A stretch of 64,000 nt of DNA from Planctomycetota bacterium (GTDB taxonomy: Bacteria > Planctomycetota > Planctomycetia > Pirellulales > Pirellulaceae): positions 1-64,000 of the forward strand of contig JAJDEH010000009.1 in NCBI GenBank assembly GCA_029259935.1, in the 5' to 3' direction. Each line of letters starts with the position of its first letter. Position 1 is the first letter of the stretch. The notes under the pieces were generated by a model, which did no database searches, was not told the DNA's origin, and was given only the letters and a program-made list of their open reading frames with translations. A program made the position numbers and the translations under genes. Of the stretch, positions 1-9,457 are shown one piece after another.

Positions 1-94
1 TGACCGTGGTACCCGAGGGAGGAGCCGTATGAGGTAGTTCTTCACGTACGGATCTGCGCGGGGGGCGGCTCGAGAGAGCCGTTCCTACCGCGAC
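1..94 (+). ncRNA. Group II intron, 3' end (domains V and VI)
   Basis: Domain V lies at about 22-54: it begins GAGCCGTAT, ends ACGTACGGATC, and has the two-base bulge (C43 A44). Domain VI follows at 57-92. Its basal stem pairs 57-61 with 88-92, its upper stem pairs 66-71 with 76-81, and it has a GAGA tetraloop. An unpaired A at 87 lies seven bases before the likely intron end at 94 (AC), where the branch-point A belongs. The intron-encoded maturase would lie upstream, outside the window. Domain V looks degenerate: the middle pair of the AGC catalytic triad, normally G-U, is G24 opposite A52, and the terminal loop is not GNRA. The compact form suggests bacterial class C, but this rests on memory of the family rather than a covariance search. 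Confidence 0.75.
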
Positions 95-854
95 CATAGA
101 TCGCATCTATCAGGGCACATAGCCTGCGATCAATGGCCGAAAAGGGCCACCCATATTTTGATTGCCAGGGCAACTCCGGGCAACCCATATGCCTTTGAAG
201 CGATCTTCAAGAGAAGTTCGTGGGGCCAGATGACTGAGTGGCGTTTCCGGCGAGCCCTTGACGTTAGTCGAGGGGTAACGATGCGGCGATTGGCTGCCGC
301 CAATTTGAATAGGCAAGTGCCGCGTTGGTCAGAATTACCCCCCAGCTAACGCTGGAGGCTCGCCAGCAATGCCTTCGTCCTTCAACATCCCGTGTTCGTT
401 ATTCCCTCCTCTTCGTGCCTGTTCCGTACTGACTAGCGCGAGGGATTATGGGTGGCGCGGGTACCGCGGGTCACTTGATCGTTTCTGCCAACGAGACCCG
501 ATCGACGCCAATAGGTCACTTTCGCTGAAAGTGACCTCTAACCGTTAACGGCTACGTCACTAGAATCCAACGTCGTGCCGAGCAATACCGCGACGACGTC
601 CGCTAGCCGCCCTCCCAAGAATGGAGTGCTGGTCCGCGTCCAGATGCACGCCTTCTACCGCGCTTGACGTGGTAACCTGTCCCGCGTCAAAGAATTTGCA
701 ACCGCGATCGCGAGCCACTTCTTCGTAGGCTACGGCAAGCCCGTTGCTACGAGACGATTGCGGAACTGCTGTCCCTCAATCTTAATGCTGTACGGGTTGC
801 AATGGATCTTGTAAAATGGAGGGAGAGGGCATGTGATCGCCATCTCGATGAGAT
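95..854. other. Gene-poor stretch downstream of the intron
   Basis: No open frame here has a plausible start, ribosome binding site or recognisable protein. Short frames in both strands look like chance. The only clear structure is a palindrome at 513-537, listed separately. This is probably spacer DNA or decayed sequence next to the intron insertion. Confidence 0.5.
513..537. repeat. Dispersed palindrome (AGGTCACTTTC / GAAAGTGACCT)
   Basis: An 11-base perfect inverted repeat (513-523 with 527-537) is separated by GCT. A near-identical copy sits at 51603-51625 and a half copy (CGAAAGTGACCTAC) at 16715-16728. All three are intergenic. There is no T-run, so it is not a typical intrinsic terminator. 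Confidence 0.6.
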
Positions 855-983
855 GGCACCTATTGGAAAACGCCGCTCACGGAGGCGCGAGACGTATGCG
901 CCTACCCAGTTGAAACGCCTGCCGAATTGCAAACGTTTTTGGATTCGATTCGCCACGGCAGGATGGGCACGGCGTTGCGGTAA
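855..983 (+). pseudogene. Possible 3' remnant of a protein gene
   Basis: The frame ending at TAA 981-983 reads GTYWKTPLTEARDV and then a TPAELQTFLDSIRHGRM-type tail. This resembles the C-terminal helix of PHP-domain proteins, where a 'TPEEFLxALRxGR' segment is common. It has an in-frame stop immediately upstream, no start codon and no ribosome binding site, so if genuine it is only the decayed end of a gene. The family suggestion is from memory of one short motif and could be coincidence. Confidence 0.2.
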
Positions 984-1148
984 CTCCTTTGCGAGACATT
1001 TTTTAGGGCAGTACCATGAATAAACAAACGGCAACAATCCGGCAATCGCTTGTATGTTACACTCGTCGACGTGCCCCGCTTTGCGGGACGCGTTTGCAGG
1101 AACTCCAACGTTGCTACGCCAACGGGGCCTGATATCCGGAGAACAGAG

Positions 1149-4100
1149 ATGAATCGAGAAAAACAAAATCCGCTTCGTGGCTGCTGCTGCCTTGCGGCTC
1201 TTGTGTTTGCGATATCGATGTCGCTTGTCGGGGAGCTAGCCCGGGGCGCGGATGAACTGAAGGTTATTCAGAAACCAACATTTTGGATCGTCGGACAATG
1301 GACGCGCATCATGGTCGAGACTCCCGCCGATTGCGGGAAACTAGAAGTGGCCGTTCCGCACCAACTTACGCTACTTGATCGCTGGCCGCTGAAGCCGGGC
1401 GATACGACTCAGCGTTTCTACTTTCGCGCCGATGCGCCTTTCAAGAGCGGTGAGTTGGTTTTCAAGTCCGCGAAAAACGAACTGGCCGTGCCGCTGCGCG
1501 TGCTGTCGTGGGGAGAGGTCTTGAACGAGCGATTTGAGCGCCAGATCACTTCCGGATCAGCCTGGACCGGCGCGCTCAAACTGCCCCGTCTGTTTCCCAT
1601 CGAGGGCCAGGACGATTCAAAACGCGGCTTGAGCTATTTGACGCCCGCGGAACTTGAACGTCAGCGCGAGAGCTTCAGCCGGAATTTGAGGCCGCACGCC
1701 GAACAAGCATTGCCCCGGGCCACGGATCTTCACAAGTTATTCCACTCCCTACCCAGCACGGCAATTCCACGAGCGGCCTATGTCAACAATCCGGTTTATC
1801 AGCCACGCGGCAAGCCGCCCTCGAAAGGCTGTCCGATTTGTGGAATCAAGATTTTCGAGGGGCGTTCGGCTTTCTACCCGTGGCTGCTGGACCAGGAAAA
1901 TCGTCCGCTGAAGGTGCAGTGCCCCGAATGCGAACGCTGGTTCCCCAGCAACGACTTCGCGGCGGGTGATATGACGAGTGGCGAGTTCCCGGACGACGGG
2001 TGGGGCTACTTCGACGATCAGGGGCGGCCGTATTCATTCGTCGGTTACTACATCCTGCAGAACTATCGCGGTGGCGAGCGACGGACCGAGTTGTTCTCGC
2101 GACTTTATCTGGCCAGCGGCGACAAACGTCTGGCCCGCGCGACTGCTGTCCTGCTGTTCCGCGTCGCCGAGCAGTACTTGAATTTGACGCTCAACATCAA
2201 CCAGCGCAACCGATACGTTCGAGACGCGCTGTGGGGTGGACGCATCGCTCCTCAAGGCACTCCACAGCCGAGTAACAAAGCATGGTTTTCACCCGGATTC
2301 TACCTCGATGCCGTCTGGACGATCGGCCCCCACCGGCTGTACGCCGAGGCCTATGAGCGGATCTGGGACTACCTGCAAGAGGACGATCCCGTTCTGCTGA
2401 AGTTTCTACAAGCCAATCACCACCCCGAAATAAAAAGCATGCGTGACGTGCGCCGTTTCATCGAGACCGGCTATTTCCGCACCGTGGCTCAGGGTCTTCT
2501 GGATCACAGTATCAGTGGCAACGGACCCTCGGAACATACGATGGCATTGCACGTGGCCCGTTTCCTGAACTCGCCCCGCTCCATCGATTTGGCGAACTGG
2601 GTGTTCAACAATCCAAAAGACGGCATGCGGTACTATCTGCCGAATTACTTTTTCAAGGACGGCTCGGCGTACGAGTCGCCGGCTTACAACAACGCTCACT
2701 ACGGGACCACGACAAGGATCGCGGATTTGCTGTCGCAACTTGCGGAACTTCGTCCGGATCAATACGCCGATGCAAGCTTCCCGCTGCTGACCGATCACCC
2801 CAGGTTCAAGGATCTGTACGATCACAATATTAATCTCACGCTGATCAGTCGCAGCTACGCCAACGTGGGAGATGATGGTGATCTCGCGACAACCGATCCA
2901 GTTTCTCTGAATCCGGGAGCGTCCATGAGCAAGGCAGGATTCGCCCGTGCCTTCGAGAAATGGGGAGACGTGAATTACGCCAAGGCACTGTGGGACGCCA
3001 AAGCCCAGTCGCCGGTGAAGGAACTGACGGACAAGGCCTTGCGCGACCGAGTGACGGAAATCGTCAAGCGCGAAGGTCCTTACCTGGAGCTGCCAAGCCA
3101 AGTGCTGGATGGCTTCGGTCACGTCATTCTGAGAAGCGGCAAGGGCGACGATCAGCGGGATCTGTGGATGCGTTACGGGAAGATGTACGGCCACGGCCAC
3201 CACGATGGGCTGACCATCGGTTACGCGGCGTTGCAACGAACACTGCTTCCCGAACAAGGATACAACCGCGGGCCAGACTACCGCACCGAGTGGGACATGA
3301 ACTGGGCGATTCACTATTGCGGCCGAATCGTGGGCGCGGAGGGCGAGCCGACCGACGCTTGGGGCCAACAAGGAAACGCCGGCGGCAGCCTTCGTCTGTT
3401 CGCCGACGGCGGCTGGGCAAAGATGGCGACGGCGGGTCGACGTCACTTCAAAACCGAGGACCCACCGCGGCTCACGACGCTGACGAATAACCTGTTGATG
3501 GAACGCACCATCGGGCTGATTGACCTGGGACCGAAGCATTCGTACACGGTGAGCATCTTTCGCTTGGGCGGAGGTACCGACCACTACTTGAGCTTCCATG
3601 GCCCACGCGGTACTGCCGAATCGCGCGGGCTAAAACTCATCGCGCAGACCGGCGGAACTCTGGCCAGCCCGGACGTGCCTTACGGGCTGAAATGGGATTC
3701 CGAATGGAGCAAGAAGAATCCGCATCTGATGACGTTTCCTTTTCTCTACGACGTAAACCGCGCCGAGTCGAAAGGCCCATGGAACGTGCGCTGGAACTTG
3801 GAGAAATACCCGGACGTACATCTGCGTCTGCACTCCATCGGTACGGGCGGTGAAGTGGCACTCAGCAAAGGCAAGCCGCCCGGGGGCGGGAAACCCTACG
3901 AGTTGCAATGGGTAACGCAACATACTAGCGGCAACGCTCCCCTCGCCACACAGTTCGTCGAAGTACTGGAAGCCTACGAAGGCCAGGCTCTGATTACGGA
4001 AGTGCGACCGCTGGTGGTGACGACCGAGGACACCGCGTCGCAGCAGCCGGTCGCCTTCCAAGTCGTAAGCGGCGACCGAGTAGACACCATCATCCACTGC

Positions 4101-4772
4101 CAGAACCCCGACGTGCCGGTCGTCACCAGTAACGGAATCAAGATGCAGGGTTCCTTTGGAGTCTGGTCGGAAGAAGCGGGTCAAGTGAAACGCGTCTTCC
4201 TGGCAGGCGGAACCGAGATCAGCAAAGCGGGCAATCGCTACACGGCCCCATCCAGAGCCTGGAGCGGCACCATCGACTCCGCGGATTTCGAGAAGAAGAA
4301 AATCGTCGTGTCGCCGGTGCCGTCGGAACCGGAGAAGCTGGTGGGCCGGTATGCACGGATCACCAATCCCCAAGGCAATGACGCGACGCACCGCATTATC
4401 GGGTCGAAGAAGTTGAAGGGCGCGATAGAACTAACGTTCGAATGGGACCCGCGAATCGGTGAGGGACCCGTGAAAGAGCTACATGAGGAGGGCCTCACGT
4501 CCGCGGTCAATCTGAAATTCGGCGGCTTGTACTACCGGGGCAAAACCTTGAGTAACGAGGATCATTCCGTCACTTACAAGCTAAACGGTGTCCAGAAATC
4601 CCGAGCCTACATCAACAGCGAAGCGCACAAGGGGCTAACAAAACAGGCCCTCGGCGGCCAGTTCGAGGACAAAGACGTGGACGGCATCACTCGATTCCTG
4701 TTCTATGACTACGGCCCGGGCGACACCGTCACCGTGCCAACGATTGTCTCGGCCGACATGGCCCATGATTAG
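1149..4772 (+). CDS. Secreted heparinase II/III-like polysaccharide lyase family protein
   Basis: A 1207-residue exported protein. The ATG at 1149 is chosen because GGAG sits just upstream and the sequence then gives a signal peptide (basic start, hydrophobic LAALVFAISMSLVG, cut near ARG-ADE); an earlier in-frame ATG at 1050 would add 33 residues before it. A CPICG/CPEC four-cysteine pair at about residues 228-260 looks like a small metal-binding knuckle. The alpha-helical lyase region follows, and around residue 680 the GHGHHDG motif and 'LPEQGYN' mark the heparinase II/III-like beta-sandwich domain. Family members cleave acidic polysaccharides by beta-elimination. The true substrate cannot be read here. 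The long C-terminal part (after about residue 950) is unassigned. It has no obvious operon partner: the next gene starts 148 bases later. Confidence 0.75.
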   Translation: MNREKQNPLRGCCCLAALVFAISMSLVGELARGADELKVIQKPTFWIVGQWTRIMVETPADCGKLEVAVPHQLTLLDRWPLKPGDTTQRFYFRADAPFKSGELVFKSAKNELAVPLRVLSWGEVLNERFERQITSGSAWTGALKLPRLFPIEGQDDSKRGLSYLTPAELERQRESFSRNLRPHAEQALPRATDLHKLFHSLPSTAIPRAAYVNNPVYQPRGKPPSKGCPICGIKIFEGRSAFYPWLLDQENRPLKVQCPECERWFPSNDFAAGDMTSGEFPDDGWGYFDDQGRPYSFVGYYILQNYRGGERRTELFSRLYLASGDKRLARATAVLLFRVAEQYLNLTLNINQRNRYVRDALWGGRIAPQGTPQPSNKAWFSPGFYLDAVWTIGPHRLYAEAYERIWDYLQEDDPVLLKFLQANHHPEIKSMRDVRRFIETGYFRTVAQGLLDHSISGNGPSEHTMALHVARFLNSPRSIDLANWVFNNPKDGMRYYLPNYFFKDGSAYESPAYNNAHYGTTTRIADLLSQLAELRPDQYADASFPLLTDHPRFKDLYDHNINLTLISRSYANVGDDGDLATTDPVSLNPGASMSKAGFARAFEKWGDVNYAKALWDAKAQSPVKELTDKALRDRVTEIVKREGPYLELPSQVLDGFGHVILRSGKGDDQRDLWMRYGKMYGHGHHDGLTIGYAALQRTLLPEQGYNRGPDYRTEWDMNWAIHYCGRIVGAEGEPTDAWGQQGNAGGSLRLFADGGWAKMATAGRRHFKTEDPPRLTTLTNNLLMERTIGLIDLGPKHSYTVSIFRLGGGTDHYLSFHGPRGTAESRGLKLIAQTGGTLASPDVPYGLKWDSEWSKKNPHLMTFPFLYDVNRAESKGPWNVRWNLEKYPDVHLRLHSIGTGGEVALSKGKPPGGGKPYELQWVTQHTSGNAPLATQFVEVLEAYEGQALITEVRPLVVTTEDTASQQPVAFQVVSGDRVDTIIHCQNPDVPVVTSNGIKMQGSFGVWSEEAGQVKRVFLAGGTEISKAGNRYTAPSRAWSGTIDSADFEKKKIVVSPVPSEPEKLVGRYARITNPQGNDATHRIIGSKKLKGAIELTFEWDPRIGEGPVKELHEEGLTSAVNLKFGGLYYRGKTLSNEDHSVTYKLNGVQKSRAYINSEAHKGLTKQALGGQFEDKDVDGITRFLFYDYGPGDTVTVPTIVSADMAHD

Positions 4773-4920
4773 GAGTTCCGCCCCTCCGGGACTGGGCCCC
4801 CGCCACAATACGGGTTCGGCAGTTCGCATCGTTCTGCCTCGCTAGTTGATTGTGCTTTCGAATCGTTGATAATAGTGAGGCGTTTCGGGTCCGGCGGAAA
4901 ATTTCACAAGGAGCATCTTA

Positions 4921-6021
4921 ATGGGTCGCAAACAATTCACCTCGGCGCTGGTAGTGGCTTTATTGGCAACAACCTGCACGGTAGCCAACGCAGCGGATTG
5001 GGGATTGAAGGAGGGCAAGGCGGAATTGAAGTCGGCGGGACCGCTGGCATTTGGGCCCGATGGAATCTTGTTTGTCGCCGATACCAAGGCGGCCGCGATT
5101 TTCGCCATCGATACGGCCGACCAAATGGGCGATTCCGAAAAGGTTGAATTGAACGTCGAAGCTTTGAATGAAAAGGTCGGCGAACTGCTGAAGTCCAGCG
5201 GACAGTCCAGCAAGATTCAGGATATGGCCGTCAATCCGTCAAGCGGCAACGTGTACCTGTCGGTATTCAGCGAAGGTGGCGAGCCTGCTTTGGTGAGGGT
5301 GCGGGCCAACGGCAAGCTGCAGCAGGTCTCCTTGAAGAAAGCTCGCTTTGCAAAGGTGGAATTGCCCAATGCTCCTGAAGACAAACTCGTAAAGCGAGGA
5401 CGACGCAGCCGCAACGCGCGGAACGATTCGATTACTGATCTGGCTTATTCGCAAGGCAAAGTTTTGGTGTCGGGCCTGACCCAGGCATCGGCCCCGTCGA
5501 GCGTGCGGGCCATTCCGTTTCCCTTCTTGACCGCTGACCCGGGAACGAGTGTCGAGATTTATCACGGCGCGCACGGGCGCTACGAAGACTACTCGGCCAT
5601 TCGAACGTTTGTTCCTTTCAATATCGACGGCGAGCCGAGCCTGCTGGCCAGTTACGTCTGTACTCCACTGGTCCGCTTCCCGCTTTCCAGCCTGGGAAAA
5701 GAAGACAAAGTGCGCGGCACCACCATTGCCGAGTTGGGCAATCACAACCGCCCCTTGGACATGATTGTTTACAAAAAGAAGGGCGAGACGTTTTTGCTGC
5801 TGGCTAACAGTGCGCGGGGTGTGATGAAGATCAGCACGAAAAACGTCGGCCGCAAGGAAGGCATCACCGAGAAAACGGGCGAAACGGCCGGTCAAACTTA
5901 CGACACCATTTCCGACCTGAAGAACGTTGTTCAACTCGATCGATTGAACGACGGCCACGCCATCGTTTTGGTCGAACACGAGGGCGGCCAACAAGACCTG
6001 CAAACGGTTCCACTGCCTTAG
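4921..6021 (+). CDS. Secreted beta-propeller-like protein of unknown function
   Basis: A 366-residue protein with a clear signal peptide (MGRKQ, then SALVVALLATTCTVANA, cut before ADWG) and a good ribosome binding site (AAGGAGC) eight bases before the ATG. The segment 'GPLAFGPDGILFVADTKAAAIFAIDT' is the type of strand pair found in SMP-30/NHL-like propellers, and similar blade-like segments recur ('DMAVNPSSGNVYLSVFSEGG', 'ITDLAYSQGKVLVSGL'). No catalytic residues can be named. It probably acts in the periplasm or outside the cell. It converges with the epimerase gene across a strong hairpin at 6043-6067. Confidence 0.6.
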   Translation: MGRKQFTSALVVALLATTCTVANAADWGLKEGKAELKSAGPLAFGPDGILFVADTKAAAIFAIDTADQMGDSEKVELNVEALNEKVGELLKSSGQSSKIQDMAVNPSSGNVYLSVFSEGGEPALVRVRANGKLQQVSLKKARFAKVELPNAPEDKLVKRGRRSRNARNDSITDLAYSQGKVLVSGLTQASAPSSVRAIPFPFLTADPGTSVEIYHGAHGRYEDYSAIRTFVPFNIDGEPSLLASYVCTPLVRFPLSSLGKEDKVRGTTIAELGNHNRPLDMIVYKKKGETFLLLANSARGVMKISTKNVGRKEGITEKTGETAGQTYDTISDLKNVVQLDRLNDGHAIVLVEHEGGQQDLQTVPLP

Positions 6022-6042
6022 CCAACTAGCCAGCCTCTGGTT

Positions 6043-6067
6043 CTCCCCCTTGCCAATCAAGGGGGAG
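6043..6067. terminator. Hairpin between convergent genes (bidirectional terminator or dispersed repeat)
   Basis: CTCCCCCTTG (6043-6052) pairs perfectly with CAAGGGGGAG (6058-6067) around a five-base loop. It lies between the ends of two convergent genes (6021 and 6084). No T-run follows on either strand, so termination is inferred from position only. Almost the same hairpin occurs at 37781-37801, also between convergent genes. Confidence 0.5.
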
Positions 6068-6083
6068 CTAGAGGAGCCGGTGA

Positions 6084-7028
6084 TCAAGTATTTTGAACGA
6101 GTGCTTGATAGTAGTCGATCGAGCGCCGCAGACCTTCCTCGAAACCGACCCGTGGTTCGTAGCCCAGGACTTTTCGAGCGAGCGAAATGTCCGCCAGGCT
6201 TTCCCGCACATCGCCCGCGCGGGGCGGTTCGTGAGCTGGCTGGACGTCGACCTCTAAAAACTGATTCAACAGGCGAATCAAGCTGAGCAAATCCGTCGAC
6301 CGTCCGTTGGCCACATTGATCGTCTTCCCCGCGGCCTGTTCGGCCGTGACCGCAAGCAGGTTGCCCTGCACGACATTGGCCACATAGGTGAAGTCACGCG
6401 ATTGAAGTCCGTCGCCGTAAACAAGGGGCGATTCTCCCGCGAGAAGGCGAGTGATAAAAAGCGGAATGACCGCCGAATAGGGACTATCAGGATCCTGCCG
6501 GGGCCCGAACACATTGAAGTAACGAATGCAAACCGTTTCCAGGCCATAGGTGTGATAGAATGCGTGGCAATAGTTTTCCGAAGCCAATTTGGCGGCCGCG
6601 TAGGGCGACAGTGGCGACGGCAAATCGCTTTCTCTTTTCGATGACGTGGGCTGGTCTCCATAAGCGCTGCTTGACGCCGCATAGACGACCCGTCGCACCC
6701 CTGCTTGCCTCGCCTGATCCAGTAGGTTCACCGTGCCGGTGACGCATGCATGGTGACTGTCCAAAGGCGCTTCGACACTGCGCGGCACCGAAGCCAGCGC
6801 GGCCTGATGAAAGACATAATCGACGTTTTGAATCGCGCCTGCGACAGCCGCTTGATCGCTCACATCGCCTTCGATGAATTCGACCTGGCCGGCGACTTCC
6901 GCCAGATTATCTCGATTTCCGGTGCTGAGGTTGTCCAACACCCGCACCGTGTCGCCTCGCGCGACCAGTGCGTCGACAATATGAGAACCGATAAAACCCG
7001 CGCCGCCCGTGACGAGAAAAGTAGCCAT
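6084..7028 (-). CDS. NAD-dependent nucleotide-sugar epimerase (UDP-glucose/UDP-GlcNAc 4-epimerase type)
   Basis: A 314-residue extended short-chain dehydrogenase. The N-terminus has the NAD-binding TGGAGFIGSH motif, then the aspartate-containing 'VRVLDNLSTG' that selects NAD(H). The catalytic pattern is S-S-S-A-Y ('VYAASSSAYGD') with YxxxK ('SPYAAAKLASE'). The middle region ('IRYFNVFGPRQDPDSPYSAVIPLFI') is typical of 4-epimerases acting on UDP-N-acetylhexosamines or UDP-glucuronate. It is the last gene of the minus-strand polysaccharide cluster, 69 bases after the CpsD-like gene. A role in supplying a sugar precursor for the exported polymer is therefore likely. The exact substrate is not determined. 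Confidence 0.85.
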   Translation of the reverse strand: MATFLVTGGAGFIGSHIVDALVARGDTVRVLDNLSTGNRDNLAEVAGQVEFIEGDVSDQAAVAGAIQNVDYVFHQAALASVPRSVEAPLDSHHACVTGTVNLLDQARQAGVRRVVYAASSSAYGDQPTSSKRESDLPSPLSPYAAAKLASENYCHAFYHTYGLETVCIRYFNVFGPRQDPDSPYSAVIPLFITRLLAGESPLVYGDGLQSRDFTYVANVVQGNLLAVTAEQAAGKTINVANGRSTDLLSLIRLLNQFLEVDVQPAHEPPRAGDVRESLADISLARKVLGYEPRVGFEEGLRRSIDYYQALVQNT

Positions 7029-7097
7029 GTTAATTGGACGCGTGAAACACGCGGAATCGAGGATTGGTATACGACTGCTCTACGATGTGCCGAATCG

Positions 7098-9383
7098 CTA
7101 AATTAGGATCGCGCCGACTAACCGGCCCCCTAACGTTCGCAGCCGGCTAACAGCCTGGGCCGCAACATCCAGATCGGACTGTTCTGGATCAAGTAAAGCA
7201 TAGGTCATATCACAATACCGCGTTAGGGTACCCGCGACCGGTCCGCGAGTTGACCCTGCATCGACCAGGATGAATCGGAACGTCTGCCGAAGATCGTGGA
7301 TCAGCACGGAAAAGCCGGCGGCCGCGGCCGATAGATTGCCGACTGCTTGACGACCGGCGGGTAGGACCGAAAGCCGATCGATCGAGCTACGCCGGACGGC
7401 CTGCCGCCAATCAGTCTTTTGGTCGAGAATCTCAGACAGTCCCGCCGAATCAGCCAACTCGAACTTCCGCGACGTTGCTTGCGATGAAAAGTCGGCGTCA
7501 ATGATTAGAATCTCGCCCTGCTCGTCGTCGGCCAAACAGGCTGCCAGATAAACCACGTGATCGACATTTTCCCTGTCATCCGTAAGATTCACGAGCATCA
7601 CCGAAGCTGGTATTTCGTGGGGAACCTTCGAGCCAATGTCCTGCGATACCTCCCGATATCGGGCCATCCGCTGGGCATCCGACAGATCGGATTTGAGTGC
7701 CGTTTCGAATTCGCCGCCTGCTGTCTTAGCGAACAACGGCCGTTCCAGCACGGGCTCGTCCAGTGGCACTTCTTCAACATAGGCAATCGTGGGTGTTGGT
7801 GACCTGAGCGATGTCGGTTCTTCATCAACGAATTCCGAGCGGACCTCCTTTTCGAAGAGGTCAAACTTAGCGGTTTGCAGGTCGGGAGCGTCCGATGTCA
7901 ACGAGTCGACTTCGCTAATCTCCGCTTCAGCGAAGTGATCATCAGCGCTGAATCCCTGAGCGTCATTGCCCTGAACTTCAGCATCGTCAGCTTCAGAATC
8001 GCTGACGTCCGAGGCGAATTCATTTGTAACGATGTCGTCAGACATTCCAGAAGCAGTGACGGCCGTGTGGCTGTCTTCTTCAGCCTCAATCTCACCTGCT
8101 GAATCAGGATCGATGCTTTCAATTGGATGTGGCGCATCGTCGAAGTCGGACGCACCTTCAGTTTCTTCTTTTGGTTCGACGTCGTCGACGGAATTCTCCG
8201 CGAAAGAAAATCCGCGGATCAAATCAACCGCCGAGCGCGGCACGCTGTCGGCGCGCTCATCATCATTTCTCTCTTCATTAGTCTCAGGAGTGTTCTGCTC
8301 GGCATCTTCTGAAGGCTCTACTTCCACGATTGGGTCACGCTGCAAATCATTCGCTGGCTCGACCGGAACCTCTTCGTTTTCGTACGAATCGACCGCCGCG
8401 GCCGACAGTTCGTCATCCCCGTCGGATTCGGCCGCTTGCCGCGCGGGAGTCACCATCGTCACCCGATTCAACTCGACATCCTCGCTGGGCGGCTCGACAT
8501 CCTCGTTGAGCGAGACCTCATCCTCTTTGGGTGCGTCGACCAGCGTCTTTTGGTCAGTTTCGTCTACGACGGGTGCGGGGTTTTCGAGTTGTGGTTCCGG
8601 TTCGCCGCTTGGTGCCTCGGCCCACGGATTGGTTTCTGGCAACTGCCATGCCCGTTCGTCCGATAGATTCAGCGTTTCGCTAGTCTGCAGGGAGGGTGAG
8701 TCCGTGGCATCGGTTTCTGGAGATGGGGGAGCCTGTTCATCCGTTGCATCGACCAGTTCAGCGGGCGCCGCATCTAGGGGTGCCGGCTCAATCTGAGCCT
8801 GGAAGGTGGTTTGCCGGCCAAATTCCGCCGCATCGTCGTCGTCAGCCTCTCTGTCGATCGATTCACCAGCTTGAAATTCCAGGACCACCTCGGACGCCTG
8901 GTCCATGTCGCCCAACAATGAAGACAAATCAACGCCGCTCAAGGTACTGCTAGCGTCGCGGGTGCTAGCATCCGCGATGTTCTGGTGGATCTGGCTATCA
9001 AACTCGGACTGCGAGAGGCCGTGGTCCTCTTGCCCCATTTCCCGCTGCAGCTCGCTCAACAGGATCGTGCCGCCCGCGTTTGGCGAGGGGTCAATCGGTT
9101 CCGCGGATTCGTCAGGCTCCGCTGTTGATTGTTGGACCGCGTCCAGTGCGGCGGGGCCGTCCTGGAGATCGTCGGTGGGCTGGTGTTGGACTTCTTTTTC
9201 CGCAGCGGCCAGATGTTCATCCAACGCCTGTTCAAGTTGACTTAGCGCTTGCGAACCGACGTGATCCTCGACCGGCTGTTGGCTTGCGTGAGCCTCACTC
9301 GAAGCGTCCTCGACCGTTTGCTCATCAGCGGACGGCTCTTTTTTTTCGCTTAGTCGTTTGAGGGCGTTGAGAAATCGGCTCAT
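7098..9383 (-). CDS. CpsD/BY-kinase-like protein lacking a P-loop, with long acidic N-terminal region
   Basis: A 761-residue protein. Residues 1 to about 580 are a low-complexity region very rich in Asp, Glu, Ser and Ala. The C-terminal 175 residues match the fold of bacterial tyrosine autokinases and MinD/ParA ATPases: 'ILIIDADFSS' is a good Walker A' strand, 'GLSEILDQ...LSVLPAG' is the usual CpsD segment, and 'FILVDAG' is the Walker B position. Where CpsD has the Walker A loop (GEGKST), this protein reads LVNLTDDREN (residues 597-606), with no Gly-Lys-Ser/Thr. There is also no C-terminal tyrosine cluster. It is thus probably unable to bind ATP in the normal way and may act as a scaffold or regulator. 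It sits 74 bases after the AAA ATPase gene in the polysaccharide cluster. Confidence 0.7.
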   Translation of the reverse strand: MSRFLNALKRLSEKKEPSADEQTVEDASSEAHASQQPVEDHVGSQALSQLEQALDEHLAAAEKEVQHQPTDDLQDGPAALDAVQQSTAEPDESAEPIDPSPNAGGTILLSELQREMGQEDHGLSQSEFDSQIHQNIADASTRDASSTLSGVDLSSLLGDMDQASEVVLEFQAGESIDREADDDDAAEFGRQTTFQAQIEPAPLDAAPAELVDATDEQAPPSPETDATDSPSLQTSETLNLSDERAWQLPETNPWAEAPSGEPEPQLENPAPVVDETDQKTLVDAPKEDEVSLNEDVEPPSEDVELNRVTMVTPARQAAESDGDDELSAAAVDSYENEEVPVEPANDLQRDPIVEVEPSEDAEQNTPETNEERNDDERADSVPRSAVDLIRGFSFAENSVDDVEPKEETEGASDFDDAPHPIESIDPDSAGEIEAEEDSHTAVTASGMSDDIVTNEFASDVSDSEADDAEVQGNDAQGFSADDHFAEAEISEVDSLTSDAPDLQTAKFDLFEKEVRSEFVDEEPTSLRSPTPTIAYVEEVPLDEPVLERPLFAKTAGGEFETALKSDLSDAQRMARYREVSQDIGSKVPHEIPASVMLVNLTDDRENVDHVVYLAACLADDEQGEILIIDADFSSQATSRKFELADSAGLSEILDQKTDWRQAVRRSSIDRLSVLPAGRQAVGNLSAAAAGFSVLIHDLRQTFRFILVDAGSTRGPVAGTLTRYCDMTYALLDPEQSDLDVAAQAVSRLRTLGGRLVGAILI

Positions 9384-9457
9384 GGGGCATCACGTTTCCA
9401 AGACTCGATTGGCAGTCTGATCGATAGCTGAATTCGGCGGAAGCACCACCCCGAAAA

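Noticed and set aside
2406..3599. Long minus-strand frame of 397 codons
   Set aside because: Lies wholly inside the heparinase-like gene in antisense; composition is that of a high-GC shadow frame with no recognisable motif.
8032..8796. Serine-rich 254-codon frame on the plus strand
   Set aside because: It is the antisense image of the acidic tail of the CpsD-like gene; no start signal and low complexity.
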